Notes under the pieces: model-generated | The model's database searches: none | What the model was told of the DNA's origin: nothing | What the model saw: only the letters and a program-made list of their open reading frames with translations | Program-made: the position numbers and the translations under genes | Shown: positions 27,001-35,235 of the stretch, in pieces | Numbering within the stretch: the first letter of the stretch is position 1 | Layout of the letters: each line of letters opens with the position of its first letter | Origin: Solimicrobium sp043758755 | GTDB lineage: Bacteria; Pseudomonadota; Gammaproteobacteria; Burkholderiales; Burkholderiaceae_D | DNA length: 64,000 nt | Reading direction: 5' to 3' | Assembly (NCBI GenBank): GCA_043758755.1 | Contig: JAYVMW010000045.1 | Coordinates: 16,778-80,777, forward strand

Positions 27001-27342
27001 CTAAAGCGGGGAAGTAGGATTGGCGATGCCTGCGGCCGGATGAGCAATCGATCCGTCACCGTAACTACGCAGTACCTGCGAGATCACCACCTGATATCCG
27101 TCGAGCCAGTTACTCTGACTGGCCTTGGCTTCCAGATGTTTCGGGTGTTGCATCAGTTGCAGCAGCCCTTCCATCGAGCTCCAGTAGTACATGTTGGAGA
27201 TGCAGCCGGTCTCGGGATTTTCCCAGCATTCTTCCCCGATGTAGTCTTTGGTGAGACGGGCAAAAGCGGCGATGGATTGATCGAGTTCATGGAACGCGTC
27301 GTCAAACTGTTTTTTTCTGAAAATAAAATTGGCGCAATACAT
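27001..27342 (-). CDS. Putative small dimeric alpha+beta barrel protein
   Basis: 113 residues from the ATG at 27342, which has AAAGGTG about 8 bases upstream (an ATG at 27348 is too close to it). MYCANFIFRKKQFDDAFHELDQSI and GLLQLMQHPKHLEAK (read in parts) resemble antibiotic-biosynthesis-monooxygenase-like small barrels, but I cannot name a family. It starts 16 bases after the asparaginase stop, so it is probably the last gene of that transcript. Its 3' end abuts the TIR remnant. Confidence 0.55.
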   Translation of the reverse strand: MYCANFIFRKKQFDDAFHELDQSIAAFARLTKDYIGEECWENPETGCISNMYYWSSMEGLLQLMQHPKHLEAKASQSNWLDGYQVVISQVLRSYGDGSIAHPAAGIANPTSPL

Positions 27343-27358
27343 CGACATTCACCTTTAT

Positions 27359-27844
27359 TCAGTTTGGCACGAAGACACCGGCGCTGCGATTTTTCTTGAC
27401 GTTATCCCAGTTGAAAATCTGTCCGTTCATGGCGATATACACCCCGGGCGGCAGGGCCTGGGCGATGCCGCAGGCGAAGCCGAAATTGAACAGCGCATCA
27501 GAATTGGCGATCTCGTAGGGAATCATGGCGCCGGTCAGTACGATGGTTTTGTCCAGATTTGCGCTACCGATGACATGTGCCGTTTCGCGCATGGTGTCGG
27601 TGCCGTGAATGATAACGATGGCGCTTTCCGGCGCACCCTGACAGGCAGTCAGTACATTGCTGCGGTCGGCATCCTGCATGTCGAGCGAATCCAGCATGGC
27701 GACCACCTCCAGCTGGATGGGCAGGGTAATTCTGGCGCGTGCGATGACATCGCCGAGATGGGTTTTTGCAAAATCGAGTTTGCCGGCAATTTCATCGTAG
27801 TGTTTGTCAAAAGTGCCGCCGGTGGCGAGTATGCGTAAGGTCAT
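27359..27844 (-). CDS. Short asparaginase-family protein
   Basis: 161 residues from the ATG at 27844. The chain equals the N-terminal domain of type I/II asparaginases only: the first nucleophile loop ILATGGTFDKHYDE and the second HGTDTMRETAH are intact, followed by IVLTGAMIPYEIANSDA. Full-length enzymes have about 330 residues and a second domain that completes the neighbouring active site. Single-domain forms are annotated as asparaginase-domain proteins in related bacteria, so this is likely natural and not a truncation. Whether it hydrolyses asparagine is open. Confidence 0.8.
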   Translation of the reverse strand: MTLRILATGGTFDKHYDEIAGKLDFAKTHLGDVIARARITLPIQLEVVAMLDSLDMQDADRSNVLTACQGAPESAIVIIHGTDTMRETAHVIGSANLDKTIVLTGAMIPYEIANSDALFNFGFACGIAQALPPGVYIAMNGQIFNWDNVKKNRSAGVFVPN

Positions 27845-27881
27845 GATGGGTATGTAATGAATAAAATGTTGAGTAAAAAAA

Positions 27882-28205
27882 TTAATGCTGTTCCAGTTCC
27901 ATATCCGAGTCACAGCCAATATCCAGTGCCAGCCAGCGCCGCACCAGAAAAATCAGCACGCCTTCAAACATGGTTGGCAGCCAGCGGCAATAACGCGACG
28001 GATTTTCCAGCATGCCACAGCGGTACAACTGTGCTTGACCCTGCCAGACCAGCGCCGGGCAGGCGTTTTCTTTGTGACCCAGCAGCAGGGCGGAAACCGG
28101 GCAGGGCGCTGCCAGACAGCACACCCCGCAGCCATTGCACACAGCACCAACAACCGGCTTGACCGGAGCGGCGGGGTGGATACGTATCGTAGGATGGTCT
28201 GGCAT
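27882..28205 (-). CDS. YkgJ-like cysteine-cluster protein
   Basis: 107 residues. CNGCGVCCLAAPCPVS followed by CPAL and YRCGML gives eight or more Cys in the first 65 residues, the layout of YkgJ/zinc- or iron-sulfur-cluster proteins of unknown function. A hydrophobic stretch near residue 80 (MFEGVLIFLVRRWLAL) may contact the membrane. It lies 11 bases after the AI-2E permease stop on the same strand, so the two are probably one operon. Confidence 0.7.
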   Translation of the reverse strand: MPDHPTIRIHPAAPVKPVVGAVCNGCGVCCLAAPCPVSALLLGHKENACPALVWQGQAQLYRCGMLENPSRYCRWLPTMFEGVLIFLVRRWLALDIGCDSDMELEQH

Positions 28206-28216
28206 AGGATGCGGAT

Positions 28217-29233
28217 CTAAAGCGCAGGGTTGAAACGCTCACAGCCCATGCCCAGCTCCATTTTCAGGCATGCATAAAAAACCGGTGCTGCGATCAGGCC
28301 CGGTATGCCGAACAGGGCTTCCATCACCAGAATGGCAATCAGAAGTTCCCAGGCTTTGGCATTAATCTGCGTGCCGATGATTTTTGCATTCAGAAAATAT
28401 TCCAGCTTGTGGATCACCATCATGTACAGCAGGGAAAAGAACGCAATGTGCAATGAGTGCGACAGGCTGATGATGACCAGCACGGTATTTGAAATGACGT
28501 TACCCACCACAGGCAGCAGGCCCGTGACAAAGGTAATCAGAACCATGGTCTTGGAAAACGGCAAGTGCACACCGGAAGCAGGCAGGATTACCAGCAGATA
28601 AATGGCTGAAAGGCAGGCATTGATGGCTGAAATACGCACCTGGGCAAATACAATACGCTGGAATGCCGTTTGCAGATTGATGACGCGTTCCAGCACTGCA
28701 GCGGCGAACTCGGGCAACCGGCCACATTTTTCATGCAGCGCCACCATCCCGCCGATAATCATCCCCATGAGCAGATGAATAATGGAATGACCGGCTTCTG
28801 CTCCCCAGATCTGCGCTTCATGACCATGCTGGTGTACCCAGTCCGACATCATGACGCGCAGTGCATCGCTGCCGTTGGGCAGATAGTCACTCATCCATGC
28901 CGGAAACTGGGAGCGCGATTCCTCGATCATGGCCGACATGTTCTGCAATAACATATGGATGCTGCCGGCATCGCTGTTGACAAAGGCCATCGCCGCCAGA
29001 GTCAGTGTGGTCAGGCTGCTGATGACGATCAGCGCCAGGACTGCGATGACAAAGATACGCGCCCGGACAAAGCGGATTCTCTTTTCAATCAGCGGTGTGA
29101 TCAGATGCACCAGAGAATACACCAGCAGCCCCGAAAACAGGGCCAGCAGCAATCCGGCCTTGAGCACCAGGACGCCTGCGACGAAGGTCAAGACATAGGA
29201 AGCGATGACGGGTACGCTGTTTTTGTTGATCAT
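28217..29233 (-). CDS. AI-2E family transporter (PerM-like)
   Basis: 338 residues with about eight membrane helices. Two N-terminal helices, a periplasmic loop (about 85-150) and the C-terminal block containing FVTGLLPVVGNVISNTV and LEYFLNAKIIGTQINAKAWE are characteristic of the AI-2E exporter/PerM family (UPF0118). Members include TqsA and Na+/H+ antiporters, so the substrate cannot be assigned. The start is 10 bases after the MAPEG stop. Genes 29618 to 27882 are probably one transcript. Confidence 0.85.
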   Translation of the reverse strand: MINKNSVPVIASYVLTFVAGVLVLKAGLLLALFSGLLVYSLVHLITPLIEKRIRFVRARIFVIAVLALIVISSLTTLTLAAMAFVNSDAGSIHMLLQNMSAMIEESRSQFPAWMSDYLPNGSDALRVMMSDWVHQHGHEAQIWGAEAGHSIIHLLMGMIIGGMVALHEKCGRLPEFAAAVLERVINLQTAFQRIVFAQVRISAINACLSAIYLLVILPASGVHLPFSKTMVLITFVTGLLPVVGNVISNTVLVIISLSHSLHIAFFSLLYMMVIHKLEYFLNAKIIGTQINAKAWELLIAILVMEALFGIPGLIAAPVFYACLKMELGMGCERFNPAL

Positions 29234-29243
29234 GGCAAAACAA

Positions 29244-29618
29244 TTAACGAATCAAACCGACGATAGCGCCGATCAGCAATCCAACTCCGGCAAGACTGGA
29301 AATGCCAAAGCCCATGCTGCGTTTGGACGGCGCCTTGTAATAACCCAGCGCATACAGAATGCGACCCACCACCCAGGTCGCGCCGAGTACCGCAGCGATC
29401 CTGTCATCGAGGTAGATGCAGCACAGCCACAACAGCGGCAGAAAGAGAATGAGCTGTTCAACGGTATTGGCCTGTACGCGCAGAGCAACCAGAAATTCCA
29501 GCGGGCCGTCGGTGCAAGGCGCAGCAACCTTGTGTACGGCGCGTGCTTTTCCGACATTGGCAAATACCCAGATATACATCAGCAGGCTTGCAATTGTGAC
29601 CCATGCTGTCATTTTCAT
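29244..29618 (-). CDS. MAPEG family membrane protein
   Basis: 124 residues with four predicted helices. The signature RVQANTVEQLILFLPLLW around residue 47 is the conserved MAPEG helix-2 glutathione/lipid site, and VGRILYALGYYKAPSKRSMGF matches the family's later helix. Eukaryotic members are glutathione S-transferases or leukotriene synthases; bacterial roles are poorly known. First gene of the minus-strand set with the AI-2E permease. Confidence 0.85.
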   Translation of the reverse strand: MKMTAWVTIASLLMYIWVFANVGKARAVHKVAAPCTDGPLEFLVALRVQANTVEQLILFLPLLWLCCIYLDDRIAAVLGATWVVGRILYALGYYKAPSKRSMGFGISSLAGVGLLIGAIVGLIR

Positions 29619-29705
29619 ATTGGCTCCGATAAGTTGACGGGAAATTCAATGTACGGATGATACCTTCAATTTCATGCCAATCTCCCAAACTGAGGAGGAT
29701 TAATC

Positions 29706-29732
29706 ATGCAATTTATGAAATTGAAATATTAA
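29706..29732 (+). other. Possible octapeptide with strong ribosome site
   Basis: GAGGAGG at about 29693-29699 is followed by ATG and an eight-codon frame MQFMKLKY then TAA. The spacing (about 6 bases) is ideal. It lies 118 bases before the next gene. It could be a leader peptide or chance. Confidence 0.25.
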
Positions 29733-29747
29733 TTTGGCAAATATAAT
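29721..29747 (+). promoter_or_regulatory. Candidate promoter of the GGEQF gene
   Basis: TATAAT at 29742-29747 is a perfect -10; the best -35 is TTGAAA at 29721-29726, with a short 15-base spacer. It lies 104 bases before the 29851 start. Confidence 0.35.
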
Positions 29748-29850
29748 GCTGTGATGTTCCGCAACATAATCAAACCAAACCGTTGAGCATGAATTAAAAT
29801 CTGCTGCAGATCATTCAGAACTTACCCGCTTCCTTCTTTCATTGTTCACT

Positions 29851-31311
29851 ATGCGCCGTTTATTTAAAAAATACTCTTTGCTGCTCTGGCTGGGTTTGTT
29901 GCTGGTGTCCGGTTGTCTGGCCGGCAGCGCGGTCATGCTGACCATGTCCAAAAATCTGCTGATGCAGCAAAGTCTGAACAAGACGCTGCCCGCCATTGGC
30001 GACAGCCTGACATCTGAAATCAGCCTTGCCATTGGCAGGGCCCAGGCCGCTGTGCCGGGCCTGAGCGAGGATCCTTTGCTGCGCGAATGGCTCATGGATG
30101 CCGATCAGGACAATCAGCCGGTGATCGCACATTTGAAATCAATGCGAAAAAAAGATAACCCGGCAACCATTTTTCTGGTTTCGGAAAAGGATCAGAAGTA
30201 TGTCGACAGCGCCGGTACGGTGCGCATACTGAATTCGGAGAACCTCTCCGACAGCTGGTACGGCAAAGCGCACGCGTCGACCAGGCCTGCCGAGATCATG
30301 GTTCAAAGTGAGCCGGGCAGTGACGTGGCGCAGATACTGATGAGTTACCGTATGTTCGATTCCGAGCGACACCAGATCGGCAATGCCGGCTTCTTCATGC
30401 CACTCGATACGCTGTCTCTGGCCATGGACCGGTATGTCGGCGATGGCAGTCACGCGGTTTATTTTGCGGATCAGTCCGGCAAAATTGTGTTCAGTGACAG
30501 CAAATCAAAGCGGGTCGGCAATCTGCATGAGCTCGAGGGCCTGAATCTGATTACATCAAAGCTGCTGAACAATCAGCACAGCACACTGAGCACATCCTAC
30601 GACCGGTCGGGTTCAGGCATCATGCTCAACGCGCGCTACATTCCTGAACTGGGCCTGTATCTGATGGTGGAAGAAAGTCCGGCAGTTGCAGAACTGGGCG
30701 CCCGTCAGGTTGGCTATGTGAATGCGGCAATCGGACTGGCACTGGCGTTGCTGGCCCTGCTGATTGCCGGCGCTTCGATTGCCCGTCATCAAAACAGCAT
30801 GCGCATGCTGGCCAGCAAAGACAGCATGACCGGCCTGCTGAACCGCCAGTCGTTTGCTACTTCATTCAAGGATGCCGCGCTGGAAATGCAGCGGCTGAAA
30901 CTGCCGCTGTCCTTCATTTTGTTTGATATTGACTATCTGAAAAAAATCAACGAAGCGTACGGCCATGCCAATGGCGACCGCATCATCATGGACATCGCCC
31001 GTTTGAGTAAACGCTCGGTGCGCGGCAGTGATCTGGTGTGTCGCTGGGGTGGCGAACAGTTTGCCCTGCTGCTGCAGCGCTGCGAGCTGGAACAGGCCTA
31101 CAAGGTGGCCGAACAGTTGCGTCTGAACGTACAAAATTACGTGTTTTCGATTGATGATAAAAAAGCGCCGGTCACCATCAGTCTGGGTGTGGCAGAGTGG
31201 ACTGCAGATGAAAGCATCGATGAATTGTTCGGTCGTGCTGACGATGCAGTGTTTCTGGCCAAATCCGAAGGCAGGAATCGCGCTGAAATATCGTACTTTG
31301 TGAACGCCTGA
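29851..31311 (+). CDS. GGDEF protein with periplasmic sensor domain and altered active site
   Basis: 486 residues from the ATG at 29851 (TTG at 29842 is an alternative; neither has a clear ribosome site). TM1 spans about residues 10-28, a periplasmic dCache-like sensor about 30-285 (WYGKAHASTRPAEIMVQSEP), TM2 about 288-310, then a GGDEF domain. The signature reads GGEQF in place of GG[DE]EF: Gln replaces the Glu that normally helps coordinate catalytic metal. The RGSD inhibitory site five residues upstream is intact. It may be a weak cyclase or a c-di-GMP receptor. Confidence 0.85.
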   Translation: MRRLFKKYSLLLWLGLLLVSGCLAGSAVMLTMSKNLLMQQSLNKTLPAIGDSLTSEISLAIGRAQAAVPGLSEDPLLREWLMDADQDNQPVIAHLKSMRKKDNPATIFLVSEKDQKYVDSAGTVRILNSENLSDSWYGKAHASTRPAEIMVQSEPGSDVAQILMSYRMFDSERHQIGNAGFFMPLDTLSLAMDRYVGDGSHAVYFADQSGKIVFSDSKSKRVGNLHELEGLNLITSKLLNNQHSTLSTSYDRSGSGIMLNARYIPELGLYLMVEESPAVAELGARQVGYVNAAIGLALALLALLIAGASIARHQNSMRMLASKDSMTGLLNRQSFATSFKDAALEMQRLKLPLSFILFDIDYLKKINEAYGHANGDRIIMDIARLSKRSVRGSDLVCRWGGEQFALLLQRCELEQAYKVAEQLRLNVQNYVFSIDDKKAPVTISLGVAEWTADESIDELFGRADDAVFLAKSEGRNRAEISYFVNA

Positions 31312-31321
31312 GCCGCCGGTT

Positions 31322-32131
31322 TCAGGTGCGCTGCTTCATGGCCAGCGTCGCTTGGGCCAGTTCCCGGTACAGCCCCGCCATGTCTGCATTCCACTTGTTT
31401 AATGCGGCTTCGTGCTGCGCAACAGTATTCTGATCGCCGCGCGCAATTGGTCCGGTCAGTGCTGAGCGGGTTCCGAGCCGAAAGGCATTGCGCAGCGCTT
31501 CGCTGGCCAGCGGTTCAATCATTTGCGCTGCCACTTCCCCGCCGATACCGGCTGCTTCCATAGTCTGCAGCGCTGCATCCATCAGCGTTACCAGATAATT
31601 GCTGGCAAAGACAGCCGCTGCATGGTATAGAGGTTTGCTTTCGAGGCTTATCGGAACCACCTGCGCGCCGATCTGGTTCAATGCATGACTCAATACGCGT
31701 CTGGCATAGTCATCACCTTCCATCGTGCAGATGGTGCCTGCAAACTGTTCGGCCACCAGTGCCGGATCGGCAAAGCTACGCATCGGATGCAGACTGGCTG
31801 CGCCTCGTTTCAATTCCAGCTGGTCCGAACTGAGAGCGCCACTGCAATGGAAAATGATGGTGGAGGGCTGGATCAAATTCTGCTGTTGCAGTTGCAGGCT
31901 GCATGCTCTGATTTGATCGTCAGGCACGGCAATCAGATAAATATCTGCCGGCCGCATCGCACTGATCTCGGATACCGGCGTGCCGGCACCGATGAATTCA
32001 CAGGCCGAGGCACTGTTTTGGACTGAGCGGTTCATGACATCCTGCACGGCAAATACATGATGTCTGAAAAATTGCCGGCCCAGAACCCGGCCGACCTTGC
32101 CGGCGCCGATGATGTTGAGAGTGGGTTTCAT
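31322..32131 (-). CDS. Rossmann-like and DUF2520 domain protein
   Basis: 269 residues. The N-terminal GAGKVGRVLGRQF is a dinucleotide-binding loop, IYLIAVPDDQIR and FHCSGALSSDQL follow, and the C-terminal helical DUF2520 domain begins around residue 130 with LESKPLYHAAAVFASNYLV. The fold is that of ketopantoate/6-phosphogluconate-type reductases; the SLHPMRSFAD motif is family-specific. The reaction is unknown. It converges on the GGEQF gene with 10 bases between stops and has GAGGAG upstream of the ATG. Confidence 0.85.
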   Translation of the reverse strand: MKPTLNIIGAGKVGRVLGRQFFRHHVFAVQDVMNRSVQNSASACEFIGAGTPVSEISAMRPADIYLIAVPDDQIRACSLQLQQQNLIQPSTIIFHCSGALSSDQLELKRGAASLHPMRSFADPALVAEQFAGTICTMEGDDYARRVLSHALNQIGAQVVPISLESKPLYHAAAVFASNYLVTLMDAALQTMEAAGIGGEVAAQMIEPLASEALRNAFRLGTRSALTGPIARGDQNTVAQHEAALNKWNADMAGLYRELAQATLAMKQRT

Positions 32132-32555
32132 GATCTGAAGACTCCTCGTGAGTATTGCGCAATATTGAACTGAATCGCCTGAAATTCAAAACAGTAATTT
32201 TAATATCTCTTAAGAATTAATCCGAATCTCAACTACGCGCTTTGTTGGATTGGATTTAGGTTCACTATGGAATTATTAAAATGATTTGTTTATATAAAAA
32301 TTTGTAGTGAAGAATTAATTTCAGGGAGTGATGGATTCTGACATAGCAGCCAGAGGCAAGACTGCCAGGAGTCTGCGCGGTAGATCGGTACGGCAATCCG
32401 GGTGGAGTGCGGCTACCGGTTTCGGTGGCCTGAAGGCAGCCAACATGAATGACTGTATCAACGGCAATCTTGCCGCTTTACTGCGTCAACAGGCAAACGA
32501 TAATTGCTGTCAGATGATTTACAGGCGGTGATGCAATCCTGGTCTGCCGTGTTGA
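32132..32555. other. AT-rich intergenic stretch
   Basis: Between the DUF2520 gene start and the carbonic anhydrase stop I see no supported gene. An open frame at 32328-32531 starts beside AGGGAG but the spacing is wrong and the product is unlike any family. The first 200 bases are notably AT-rich and may hold the promoter of the DUF2520 gene. Confidence 0.4.
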
Positions 32556-33626
32556 TTAATTGGATTCCTTGATCAGGCGTCCGGCCGAACTCTGCACCGG
32601 CCTTGCATTCATCGGATACATGCGGCTGAATATGCTGATCTGTTCCTGCGAAAGTTCGATGGGTTCCTTGTACACCACCCACAGCACTCCTTCGGTGCAC
32701 GGCGGCGTGGTGAGCGAACCCATATAGGTGTAGTACTGGCGGTTGACCGGCAGCAGTTGGCTCAGGTCTATGGTGCCGGGTGGCGCAACGGTCTCATTTT
32801 TTTCCAGCGGCATATTGTTCCAGATGGTCTGCACCAGGCTGTTGGGCTTGCCCTGCTGGATCAGCAGCGCCACTTCGACCAGTTTGCCATCCATATCTTT
32901 GTGAACCAGATGGACCACCATGTCGTAGCCGATACCATTGATTCGTTCTTCTGATGGTTTGTGAAAATGAAATTGCACCAGATCGTAGCGGCGGCCCAAT
33001 ATGCTGATGCTGTTCCCCGCGCCGAGATTGACCTGAATGGTATGACCATTGTCCACTACGTTGAATCGTACCGGTTTGTAATCGAACACCACCGGCTCGA
33101 GTTCAACCCGAATTCCTTCACGGATATCGATGGGTGACTGGCGTTCCCCGGTTTCACACTTGGCATTGGCCGGATCAATTTTCCCCCAGCGCGCCGGTCC
33201 GCCTTCCCCATCGTAACTCCAGCGGATGTCACGTCTGACGACCGGAACGTCCCCAGCCAGATTGGCGCCGTGTGGTTGCGCCGGTGCCACCGGTGCACGC
33301 CGGACTGCTGCCAGTTGCGCCTTGCGTTCATTTTCCCTGTGCAGCTCGGCCATTTTGCTGGCAATCCGGTTGGCCAGTTCATCAGGACTCAATTCATCTT
33401 TGGGGTTGGGCGCAACGACAGGCTTATTGGCGGTTTTGGTGATTTTTGCCTTGATCGGACCTTCGCCATTCTCCATGGCTTTGATTTTGCCGGACATGCC
33501 ATCCGACGTAATGGGCTTGGTTGGTTCGGTTTCTTCGGCGGCATGCAGTGTGCAGGCGAACAGCGCCGCCGCACATAAAGCGCACAGGCGCAATGCAAAA
33601 AATTGGAACGCGGACTGACTGTGCAT
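32556..33626 (-). CDS. Periplasmic alpha-carbonic anhydrase
   Basis: 356 residues. A signal peptide (cleavage near residue 29, TLHAAEE) is followed by a linker of about 95 residues rich in Lys/Pro and then the alpha-CA domain. WSYDGEGGPARWG, RQSPIDI, the zinc ligands in QFHFHKPSEE (two His) and VVHLVHK (third His), and SLTTPPCTEGVLW are all in place. It should interconvert CO2 and bicarbonate in the periplasm. The linker is longer than usual (typical bacterial alpha-CA is about 240-250 residues) and may anchor or space the enzyme. Confidence 0.9.
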   Translation of the reverse strand: MHSQSAFQFFALRLCALCAAALFACTLHAAEETEPTKPITSDGMSGKIKAMENGEGPIKAKITKTANKPVVAPNPKDELSPDELANRIASKMAELHRENERKAQLAAVRRAPVAPAQPHGANLAGDVPVVRRDIRWSYDGEGGPARWGKIDPANAKCETGERQSPIDIREGIRVELEPVVFDYKPVRFNVVDNGHTIQVNLGAGNSISILGRRYDLVQFHFHKPSEERINGIGYDMVVHLVHKDMDGKLVEVALLIQQGKPNSLVQTIWNNMPLEKNETVAPPGTIDLSQLLPVNRQYYTYMGSLTTPPCTEGVLWVVYKEPIELSQEQISIFSRMYPMNARPVQSSAGRLIKESN

Positions 33627-33739
33627 GATGTGGGGAGCGTGAAGTTGGGGTTGTACTGATTACGGCACAAACCGCCAAAAACTTGAATCTGAAAATAGAC
33701 CTTGAATATTGGGGAAATGATTCTAGAGTACAGGGTTAA

Positions 33740-35011
33740 CTAGGTTTCTTTCCACCAGTCGCGCAGTTCGTAGTACCAGTAGGTACATTGAGCGGCTAAG
33801 AGGCCCGGTCGACCGAATACGGATGGTAATCCGAAATTTTCCAGCCCGGCCGGCAGTTTCCTGCTATTCATGATTGCTTCTGCCACCACTTCACCGGCCA
33901 GCGTCGTGGTGCTGATCCCATGGCCACCAAAACCCATCGCATACCAGATTCCGATTGCGCTGCCTGCACTGAGCTGTCCGATTTGCGGCATCTGATGCCG
34001 CGCATAACTCATCTGACCGCTCCAGGCATGTTCGACCCGCACGCCCTCGAGTTGCGGATAGACTTTCAGCATGTCCCGGTACAACAGAGTGGCGATCTGT
34101 TCCGGTGCCGGCCGGAAGATGGAAATCCTTCCTCCCCACAGCAGCCGGGTATCAGCCATGGGACGGTAATAATCAAAGGCGAACCGGGTATCGTAGATGG
34201 CAGCTGTGGTGGACATGGCCTGCTGCAGGCGCGCGCCGAGCGGTTCGGTTGCCATGGCAAAGGTGGTAATCGGCAGCACCGATCGTGACAGCTGTGGCAC
34301 GAGCGTGTCGAGATATCCCCCGCAGCACACTACCACCCGTCGGGCGCGAATCTGGCCGTGCGCAGTGTGGACAATTTTTTCGGCACCGCTGCTGTCAATC
34401 CGGATTGCGCGGGTTCCTTCAAACAGGCGCATGCCGCGCGCAGTCAGCGCCGCAGCCAATCCCTGTGCGTACTTGAGCGGATGAAAATGAAAGGCGTTTT
34501 TTTCGTGCAGTGCGCCGCTATAGCGCTCTGTGTGCAGTTGTTCGCGGGTTCGTTCTTTGGACCAGAGTTGCCATTCCACGCCGAAGTGGCTGTGCATGAA
34601 CTGTTGCGTGCGGGTCAACAGGCCCGGGTCATCAATCCAGTTGGCCAGCAGTACGCCGCTCTGGTTGATTTCACATTCGATGTCATAGCGTCGTATGCGT
34701 GTGCGGATCAGTTCCACCGCATCCAGGGTCAGTTGATATAAATTGCGCGCGCGGACCGATCCAAGTTGCATTAACAGGGACTGGTTACCCAGACTGAAAC
34801 CGCCAAATACAAATCCGCCATTGCGGCCCGAGGCACCGAAGCCGACCTGTTCAGCTTCGATCATTACGACATCGCTGTTACCGCGTTCGATCATGCCGGC
34901 CGCACAGGCCAGACCGGCATAACCGGCGCCGATGATGCAAACGTCACAGTGCAGCGTGGCGGTTAGTTCGGGATAGGTAACGGCAGGAGAGGTGGACTGA
35001 TAATAAGTCAT
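33740..35011 (-). CDS. FAD-dependent oxidoreductase (DAO/PuuB-like)
   Basis: 423 residues. The N-terminal IIGAGYAGLACAAG binds FAD, with E in MIEAEQVGFGASGRNGGF continuing the DAO pattern, and the C-terminal GFGGHGISTTTLAGE completes the FAD site. Organisation and length match the PuuB (gamma-glutamylputrescine oxidase) branch of the amine/amino-acid oxidases. No puu genes are near, so the amine substrate is unknown. It lies 23 bases after the small DUF1289 gene and shares its strand with it and the YhiN-like flavoprotein. Confidence 0.82.
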   Translation of the reverse strand: MTYYQSTSPAVTYPELTATLHCDVCIIGAGYAGLACAAGMIERGNSDVVMIEAEQVGFGASGRNGGFVFGGFSLGNQSLLMQLGSVRARNLYQLTLDAVELIRTRIRRYDIECEINQSGVLLANWIDDPGLLTRTQQFMHSHFGVEWQLWSKERTREQLHTERYSGALHEKNAFHFHPLKYAQGLAAALTARGMRLFEGTRAIRIDSSGAEKIVHTAHGQIRARRVVVCCGGYLDTLVPQLSRSVLPITTFAMATEPLGARLQQAMSTTAAIYDTRFAFDYYRPMADTRLLWGGRISIFRPAPEQIATLLYRDMLKVYPQLEGVRVEHAWSGQMSYARHQMPQIGQLSAGSAIGIWYAMGFGGHGISTTTLAGEVVAEAIMNSRKLPAGLENFGLPSVFGRPGLLAAQCTYWYYELRDWWKET

Positions 35012-35034
35012 TGTGGACCGGGAAGGACTTCGGG

Positions 35035-35235
35035 TTAGTCAGGCCTGTCAGGCCGGGCTTTGCGCAGCTCGATTTTATGCCAGATTTCCTGCTTGGTGGC
35101 TTCGCTGGCTGTGGCCCACATGACAATTTCATCCAGCGTTCTCCAGCACCCTTCACACAATTCGGTTTCCTGATTTATCTTGCATAAGCTGATACAGGGT
35201 GAAGGCGTTGGCGAAGGCGTTGTGGTGAAGTTCAT
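35035..35235 (-). CDS. DUF1289 small Cys-rich protein
   Basis: 66 residues. PCISLCKINQETELCEGCWR then TLDEIVMWATAS is the DUF1289 signature, with four Cys suited to a metal or Fe-S site. Function unknown; such genes often neighbour oxidoreductases, as here. Its ATG overlaps the stop of the upstream YhiN-like gene (ATGA), so they are coupled. Confidence 0.88.
   Translation of the reverse strand: MNFTTTPSPTPSPCISLCKINQETELCEGCWRTLDEIVMWATASEATKQEIWHKIELRKARPDRPD

Noticed and set aside
32328..32531. 67-codon frame preceded by AGGGAG
   Set aside because: Spacing from the purine run to the start is too short and the product looks random.
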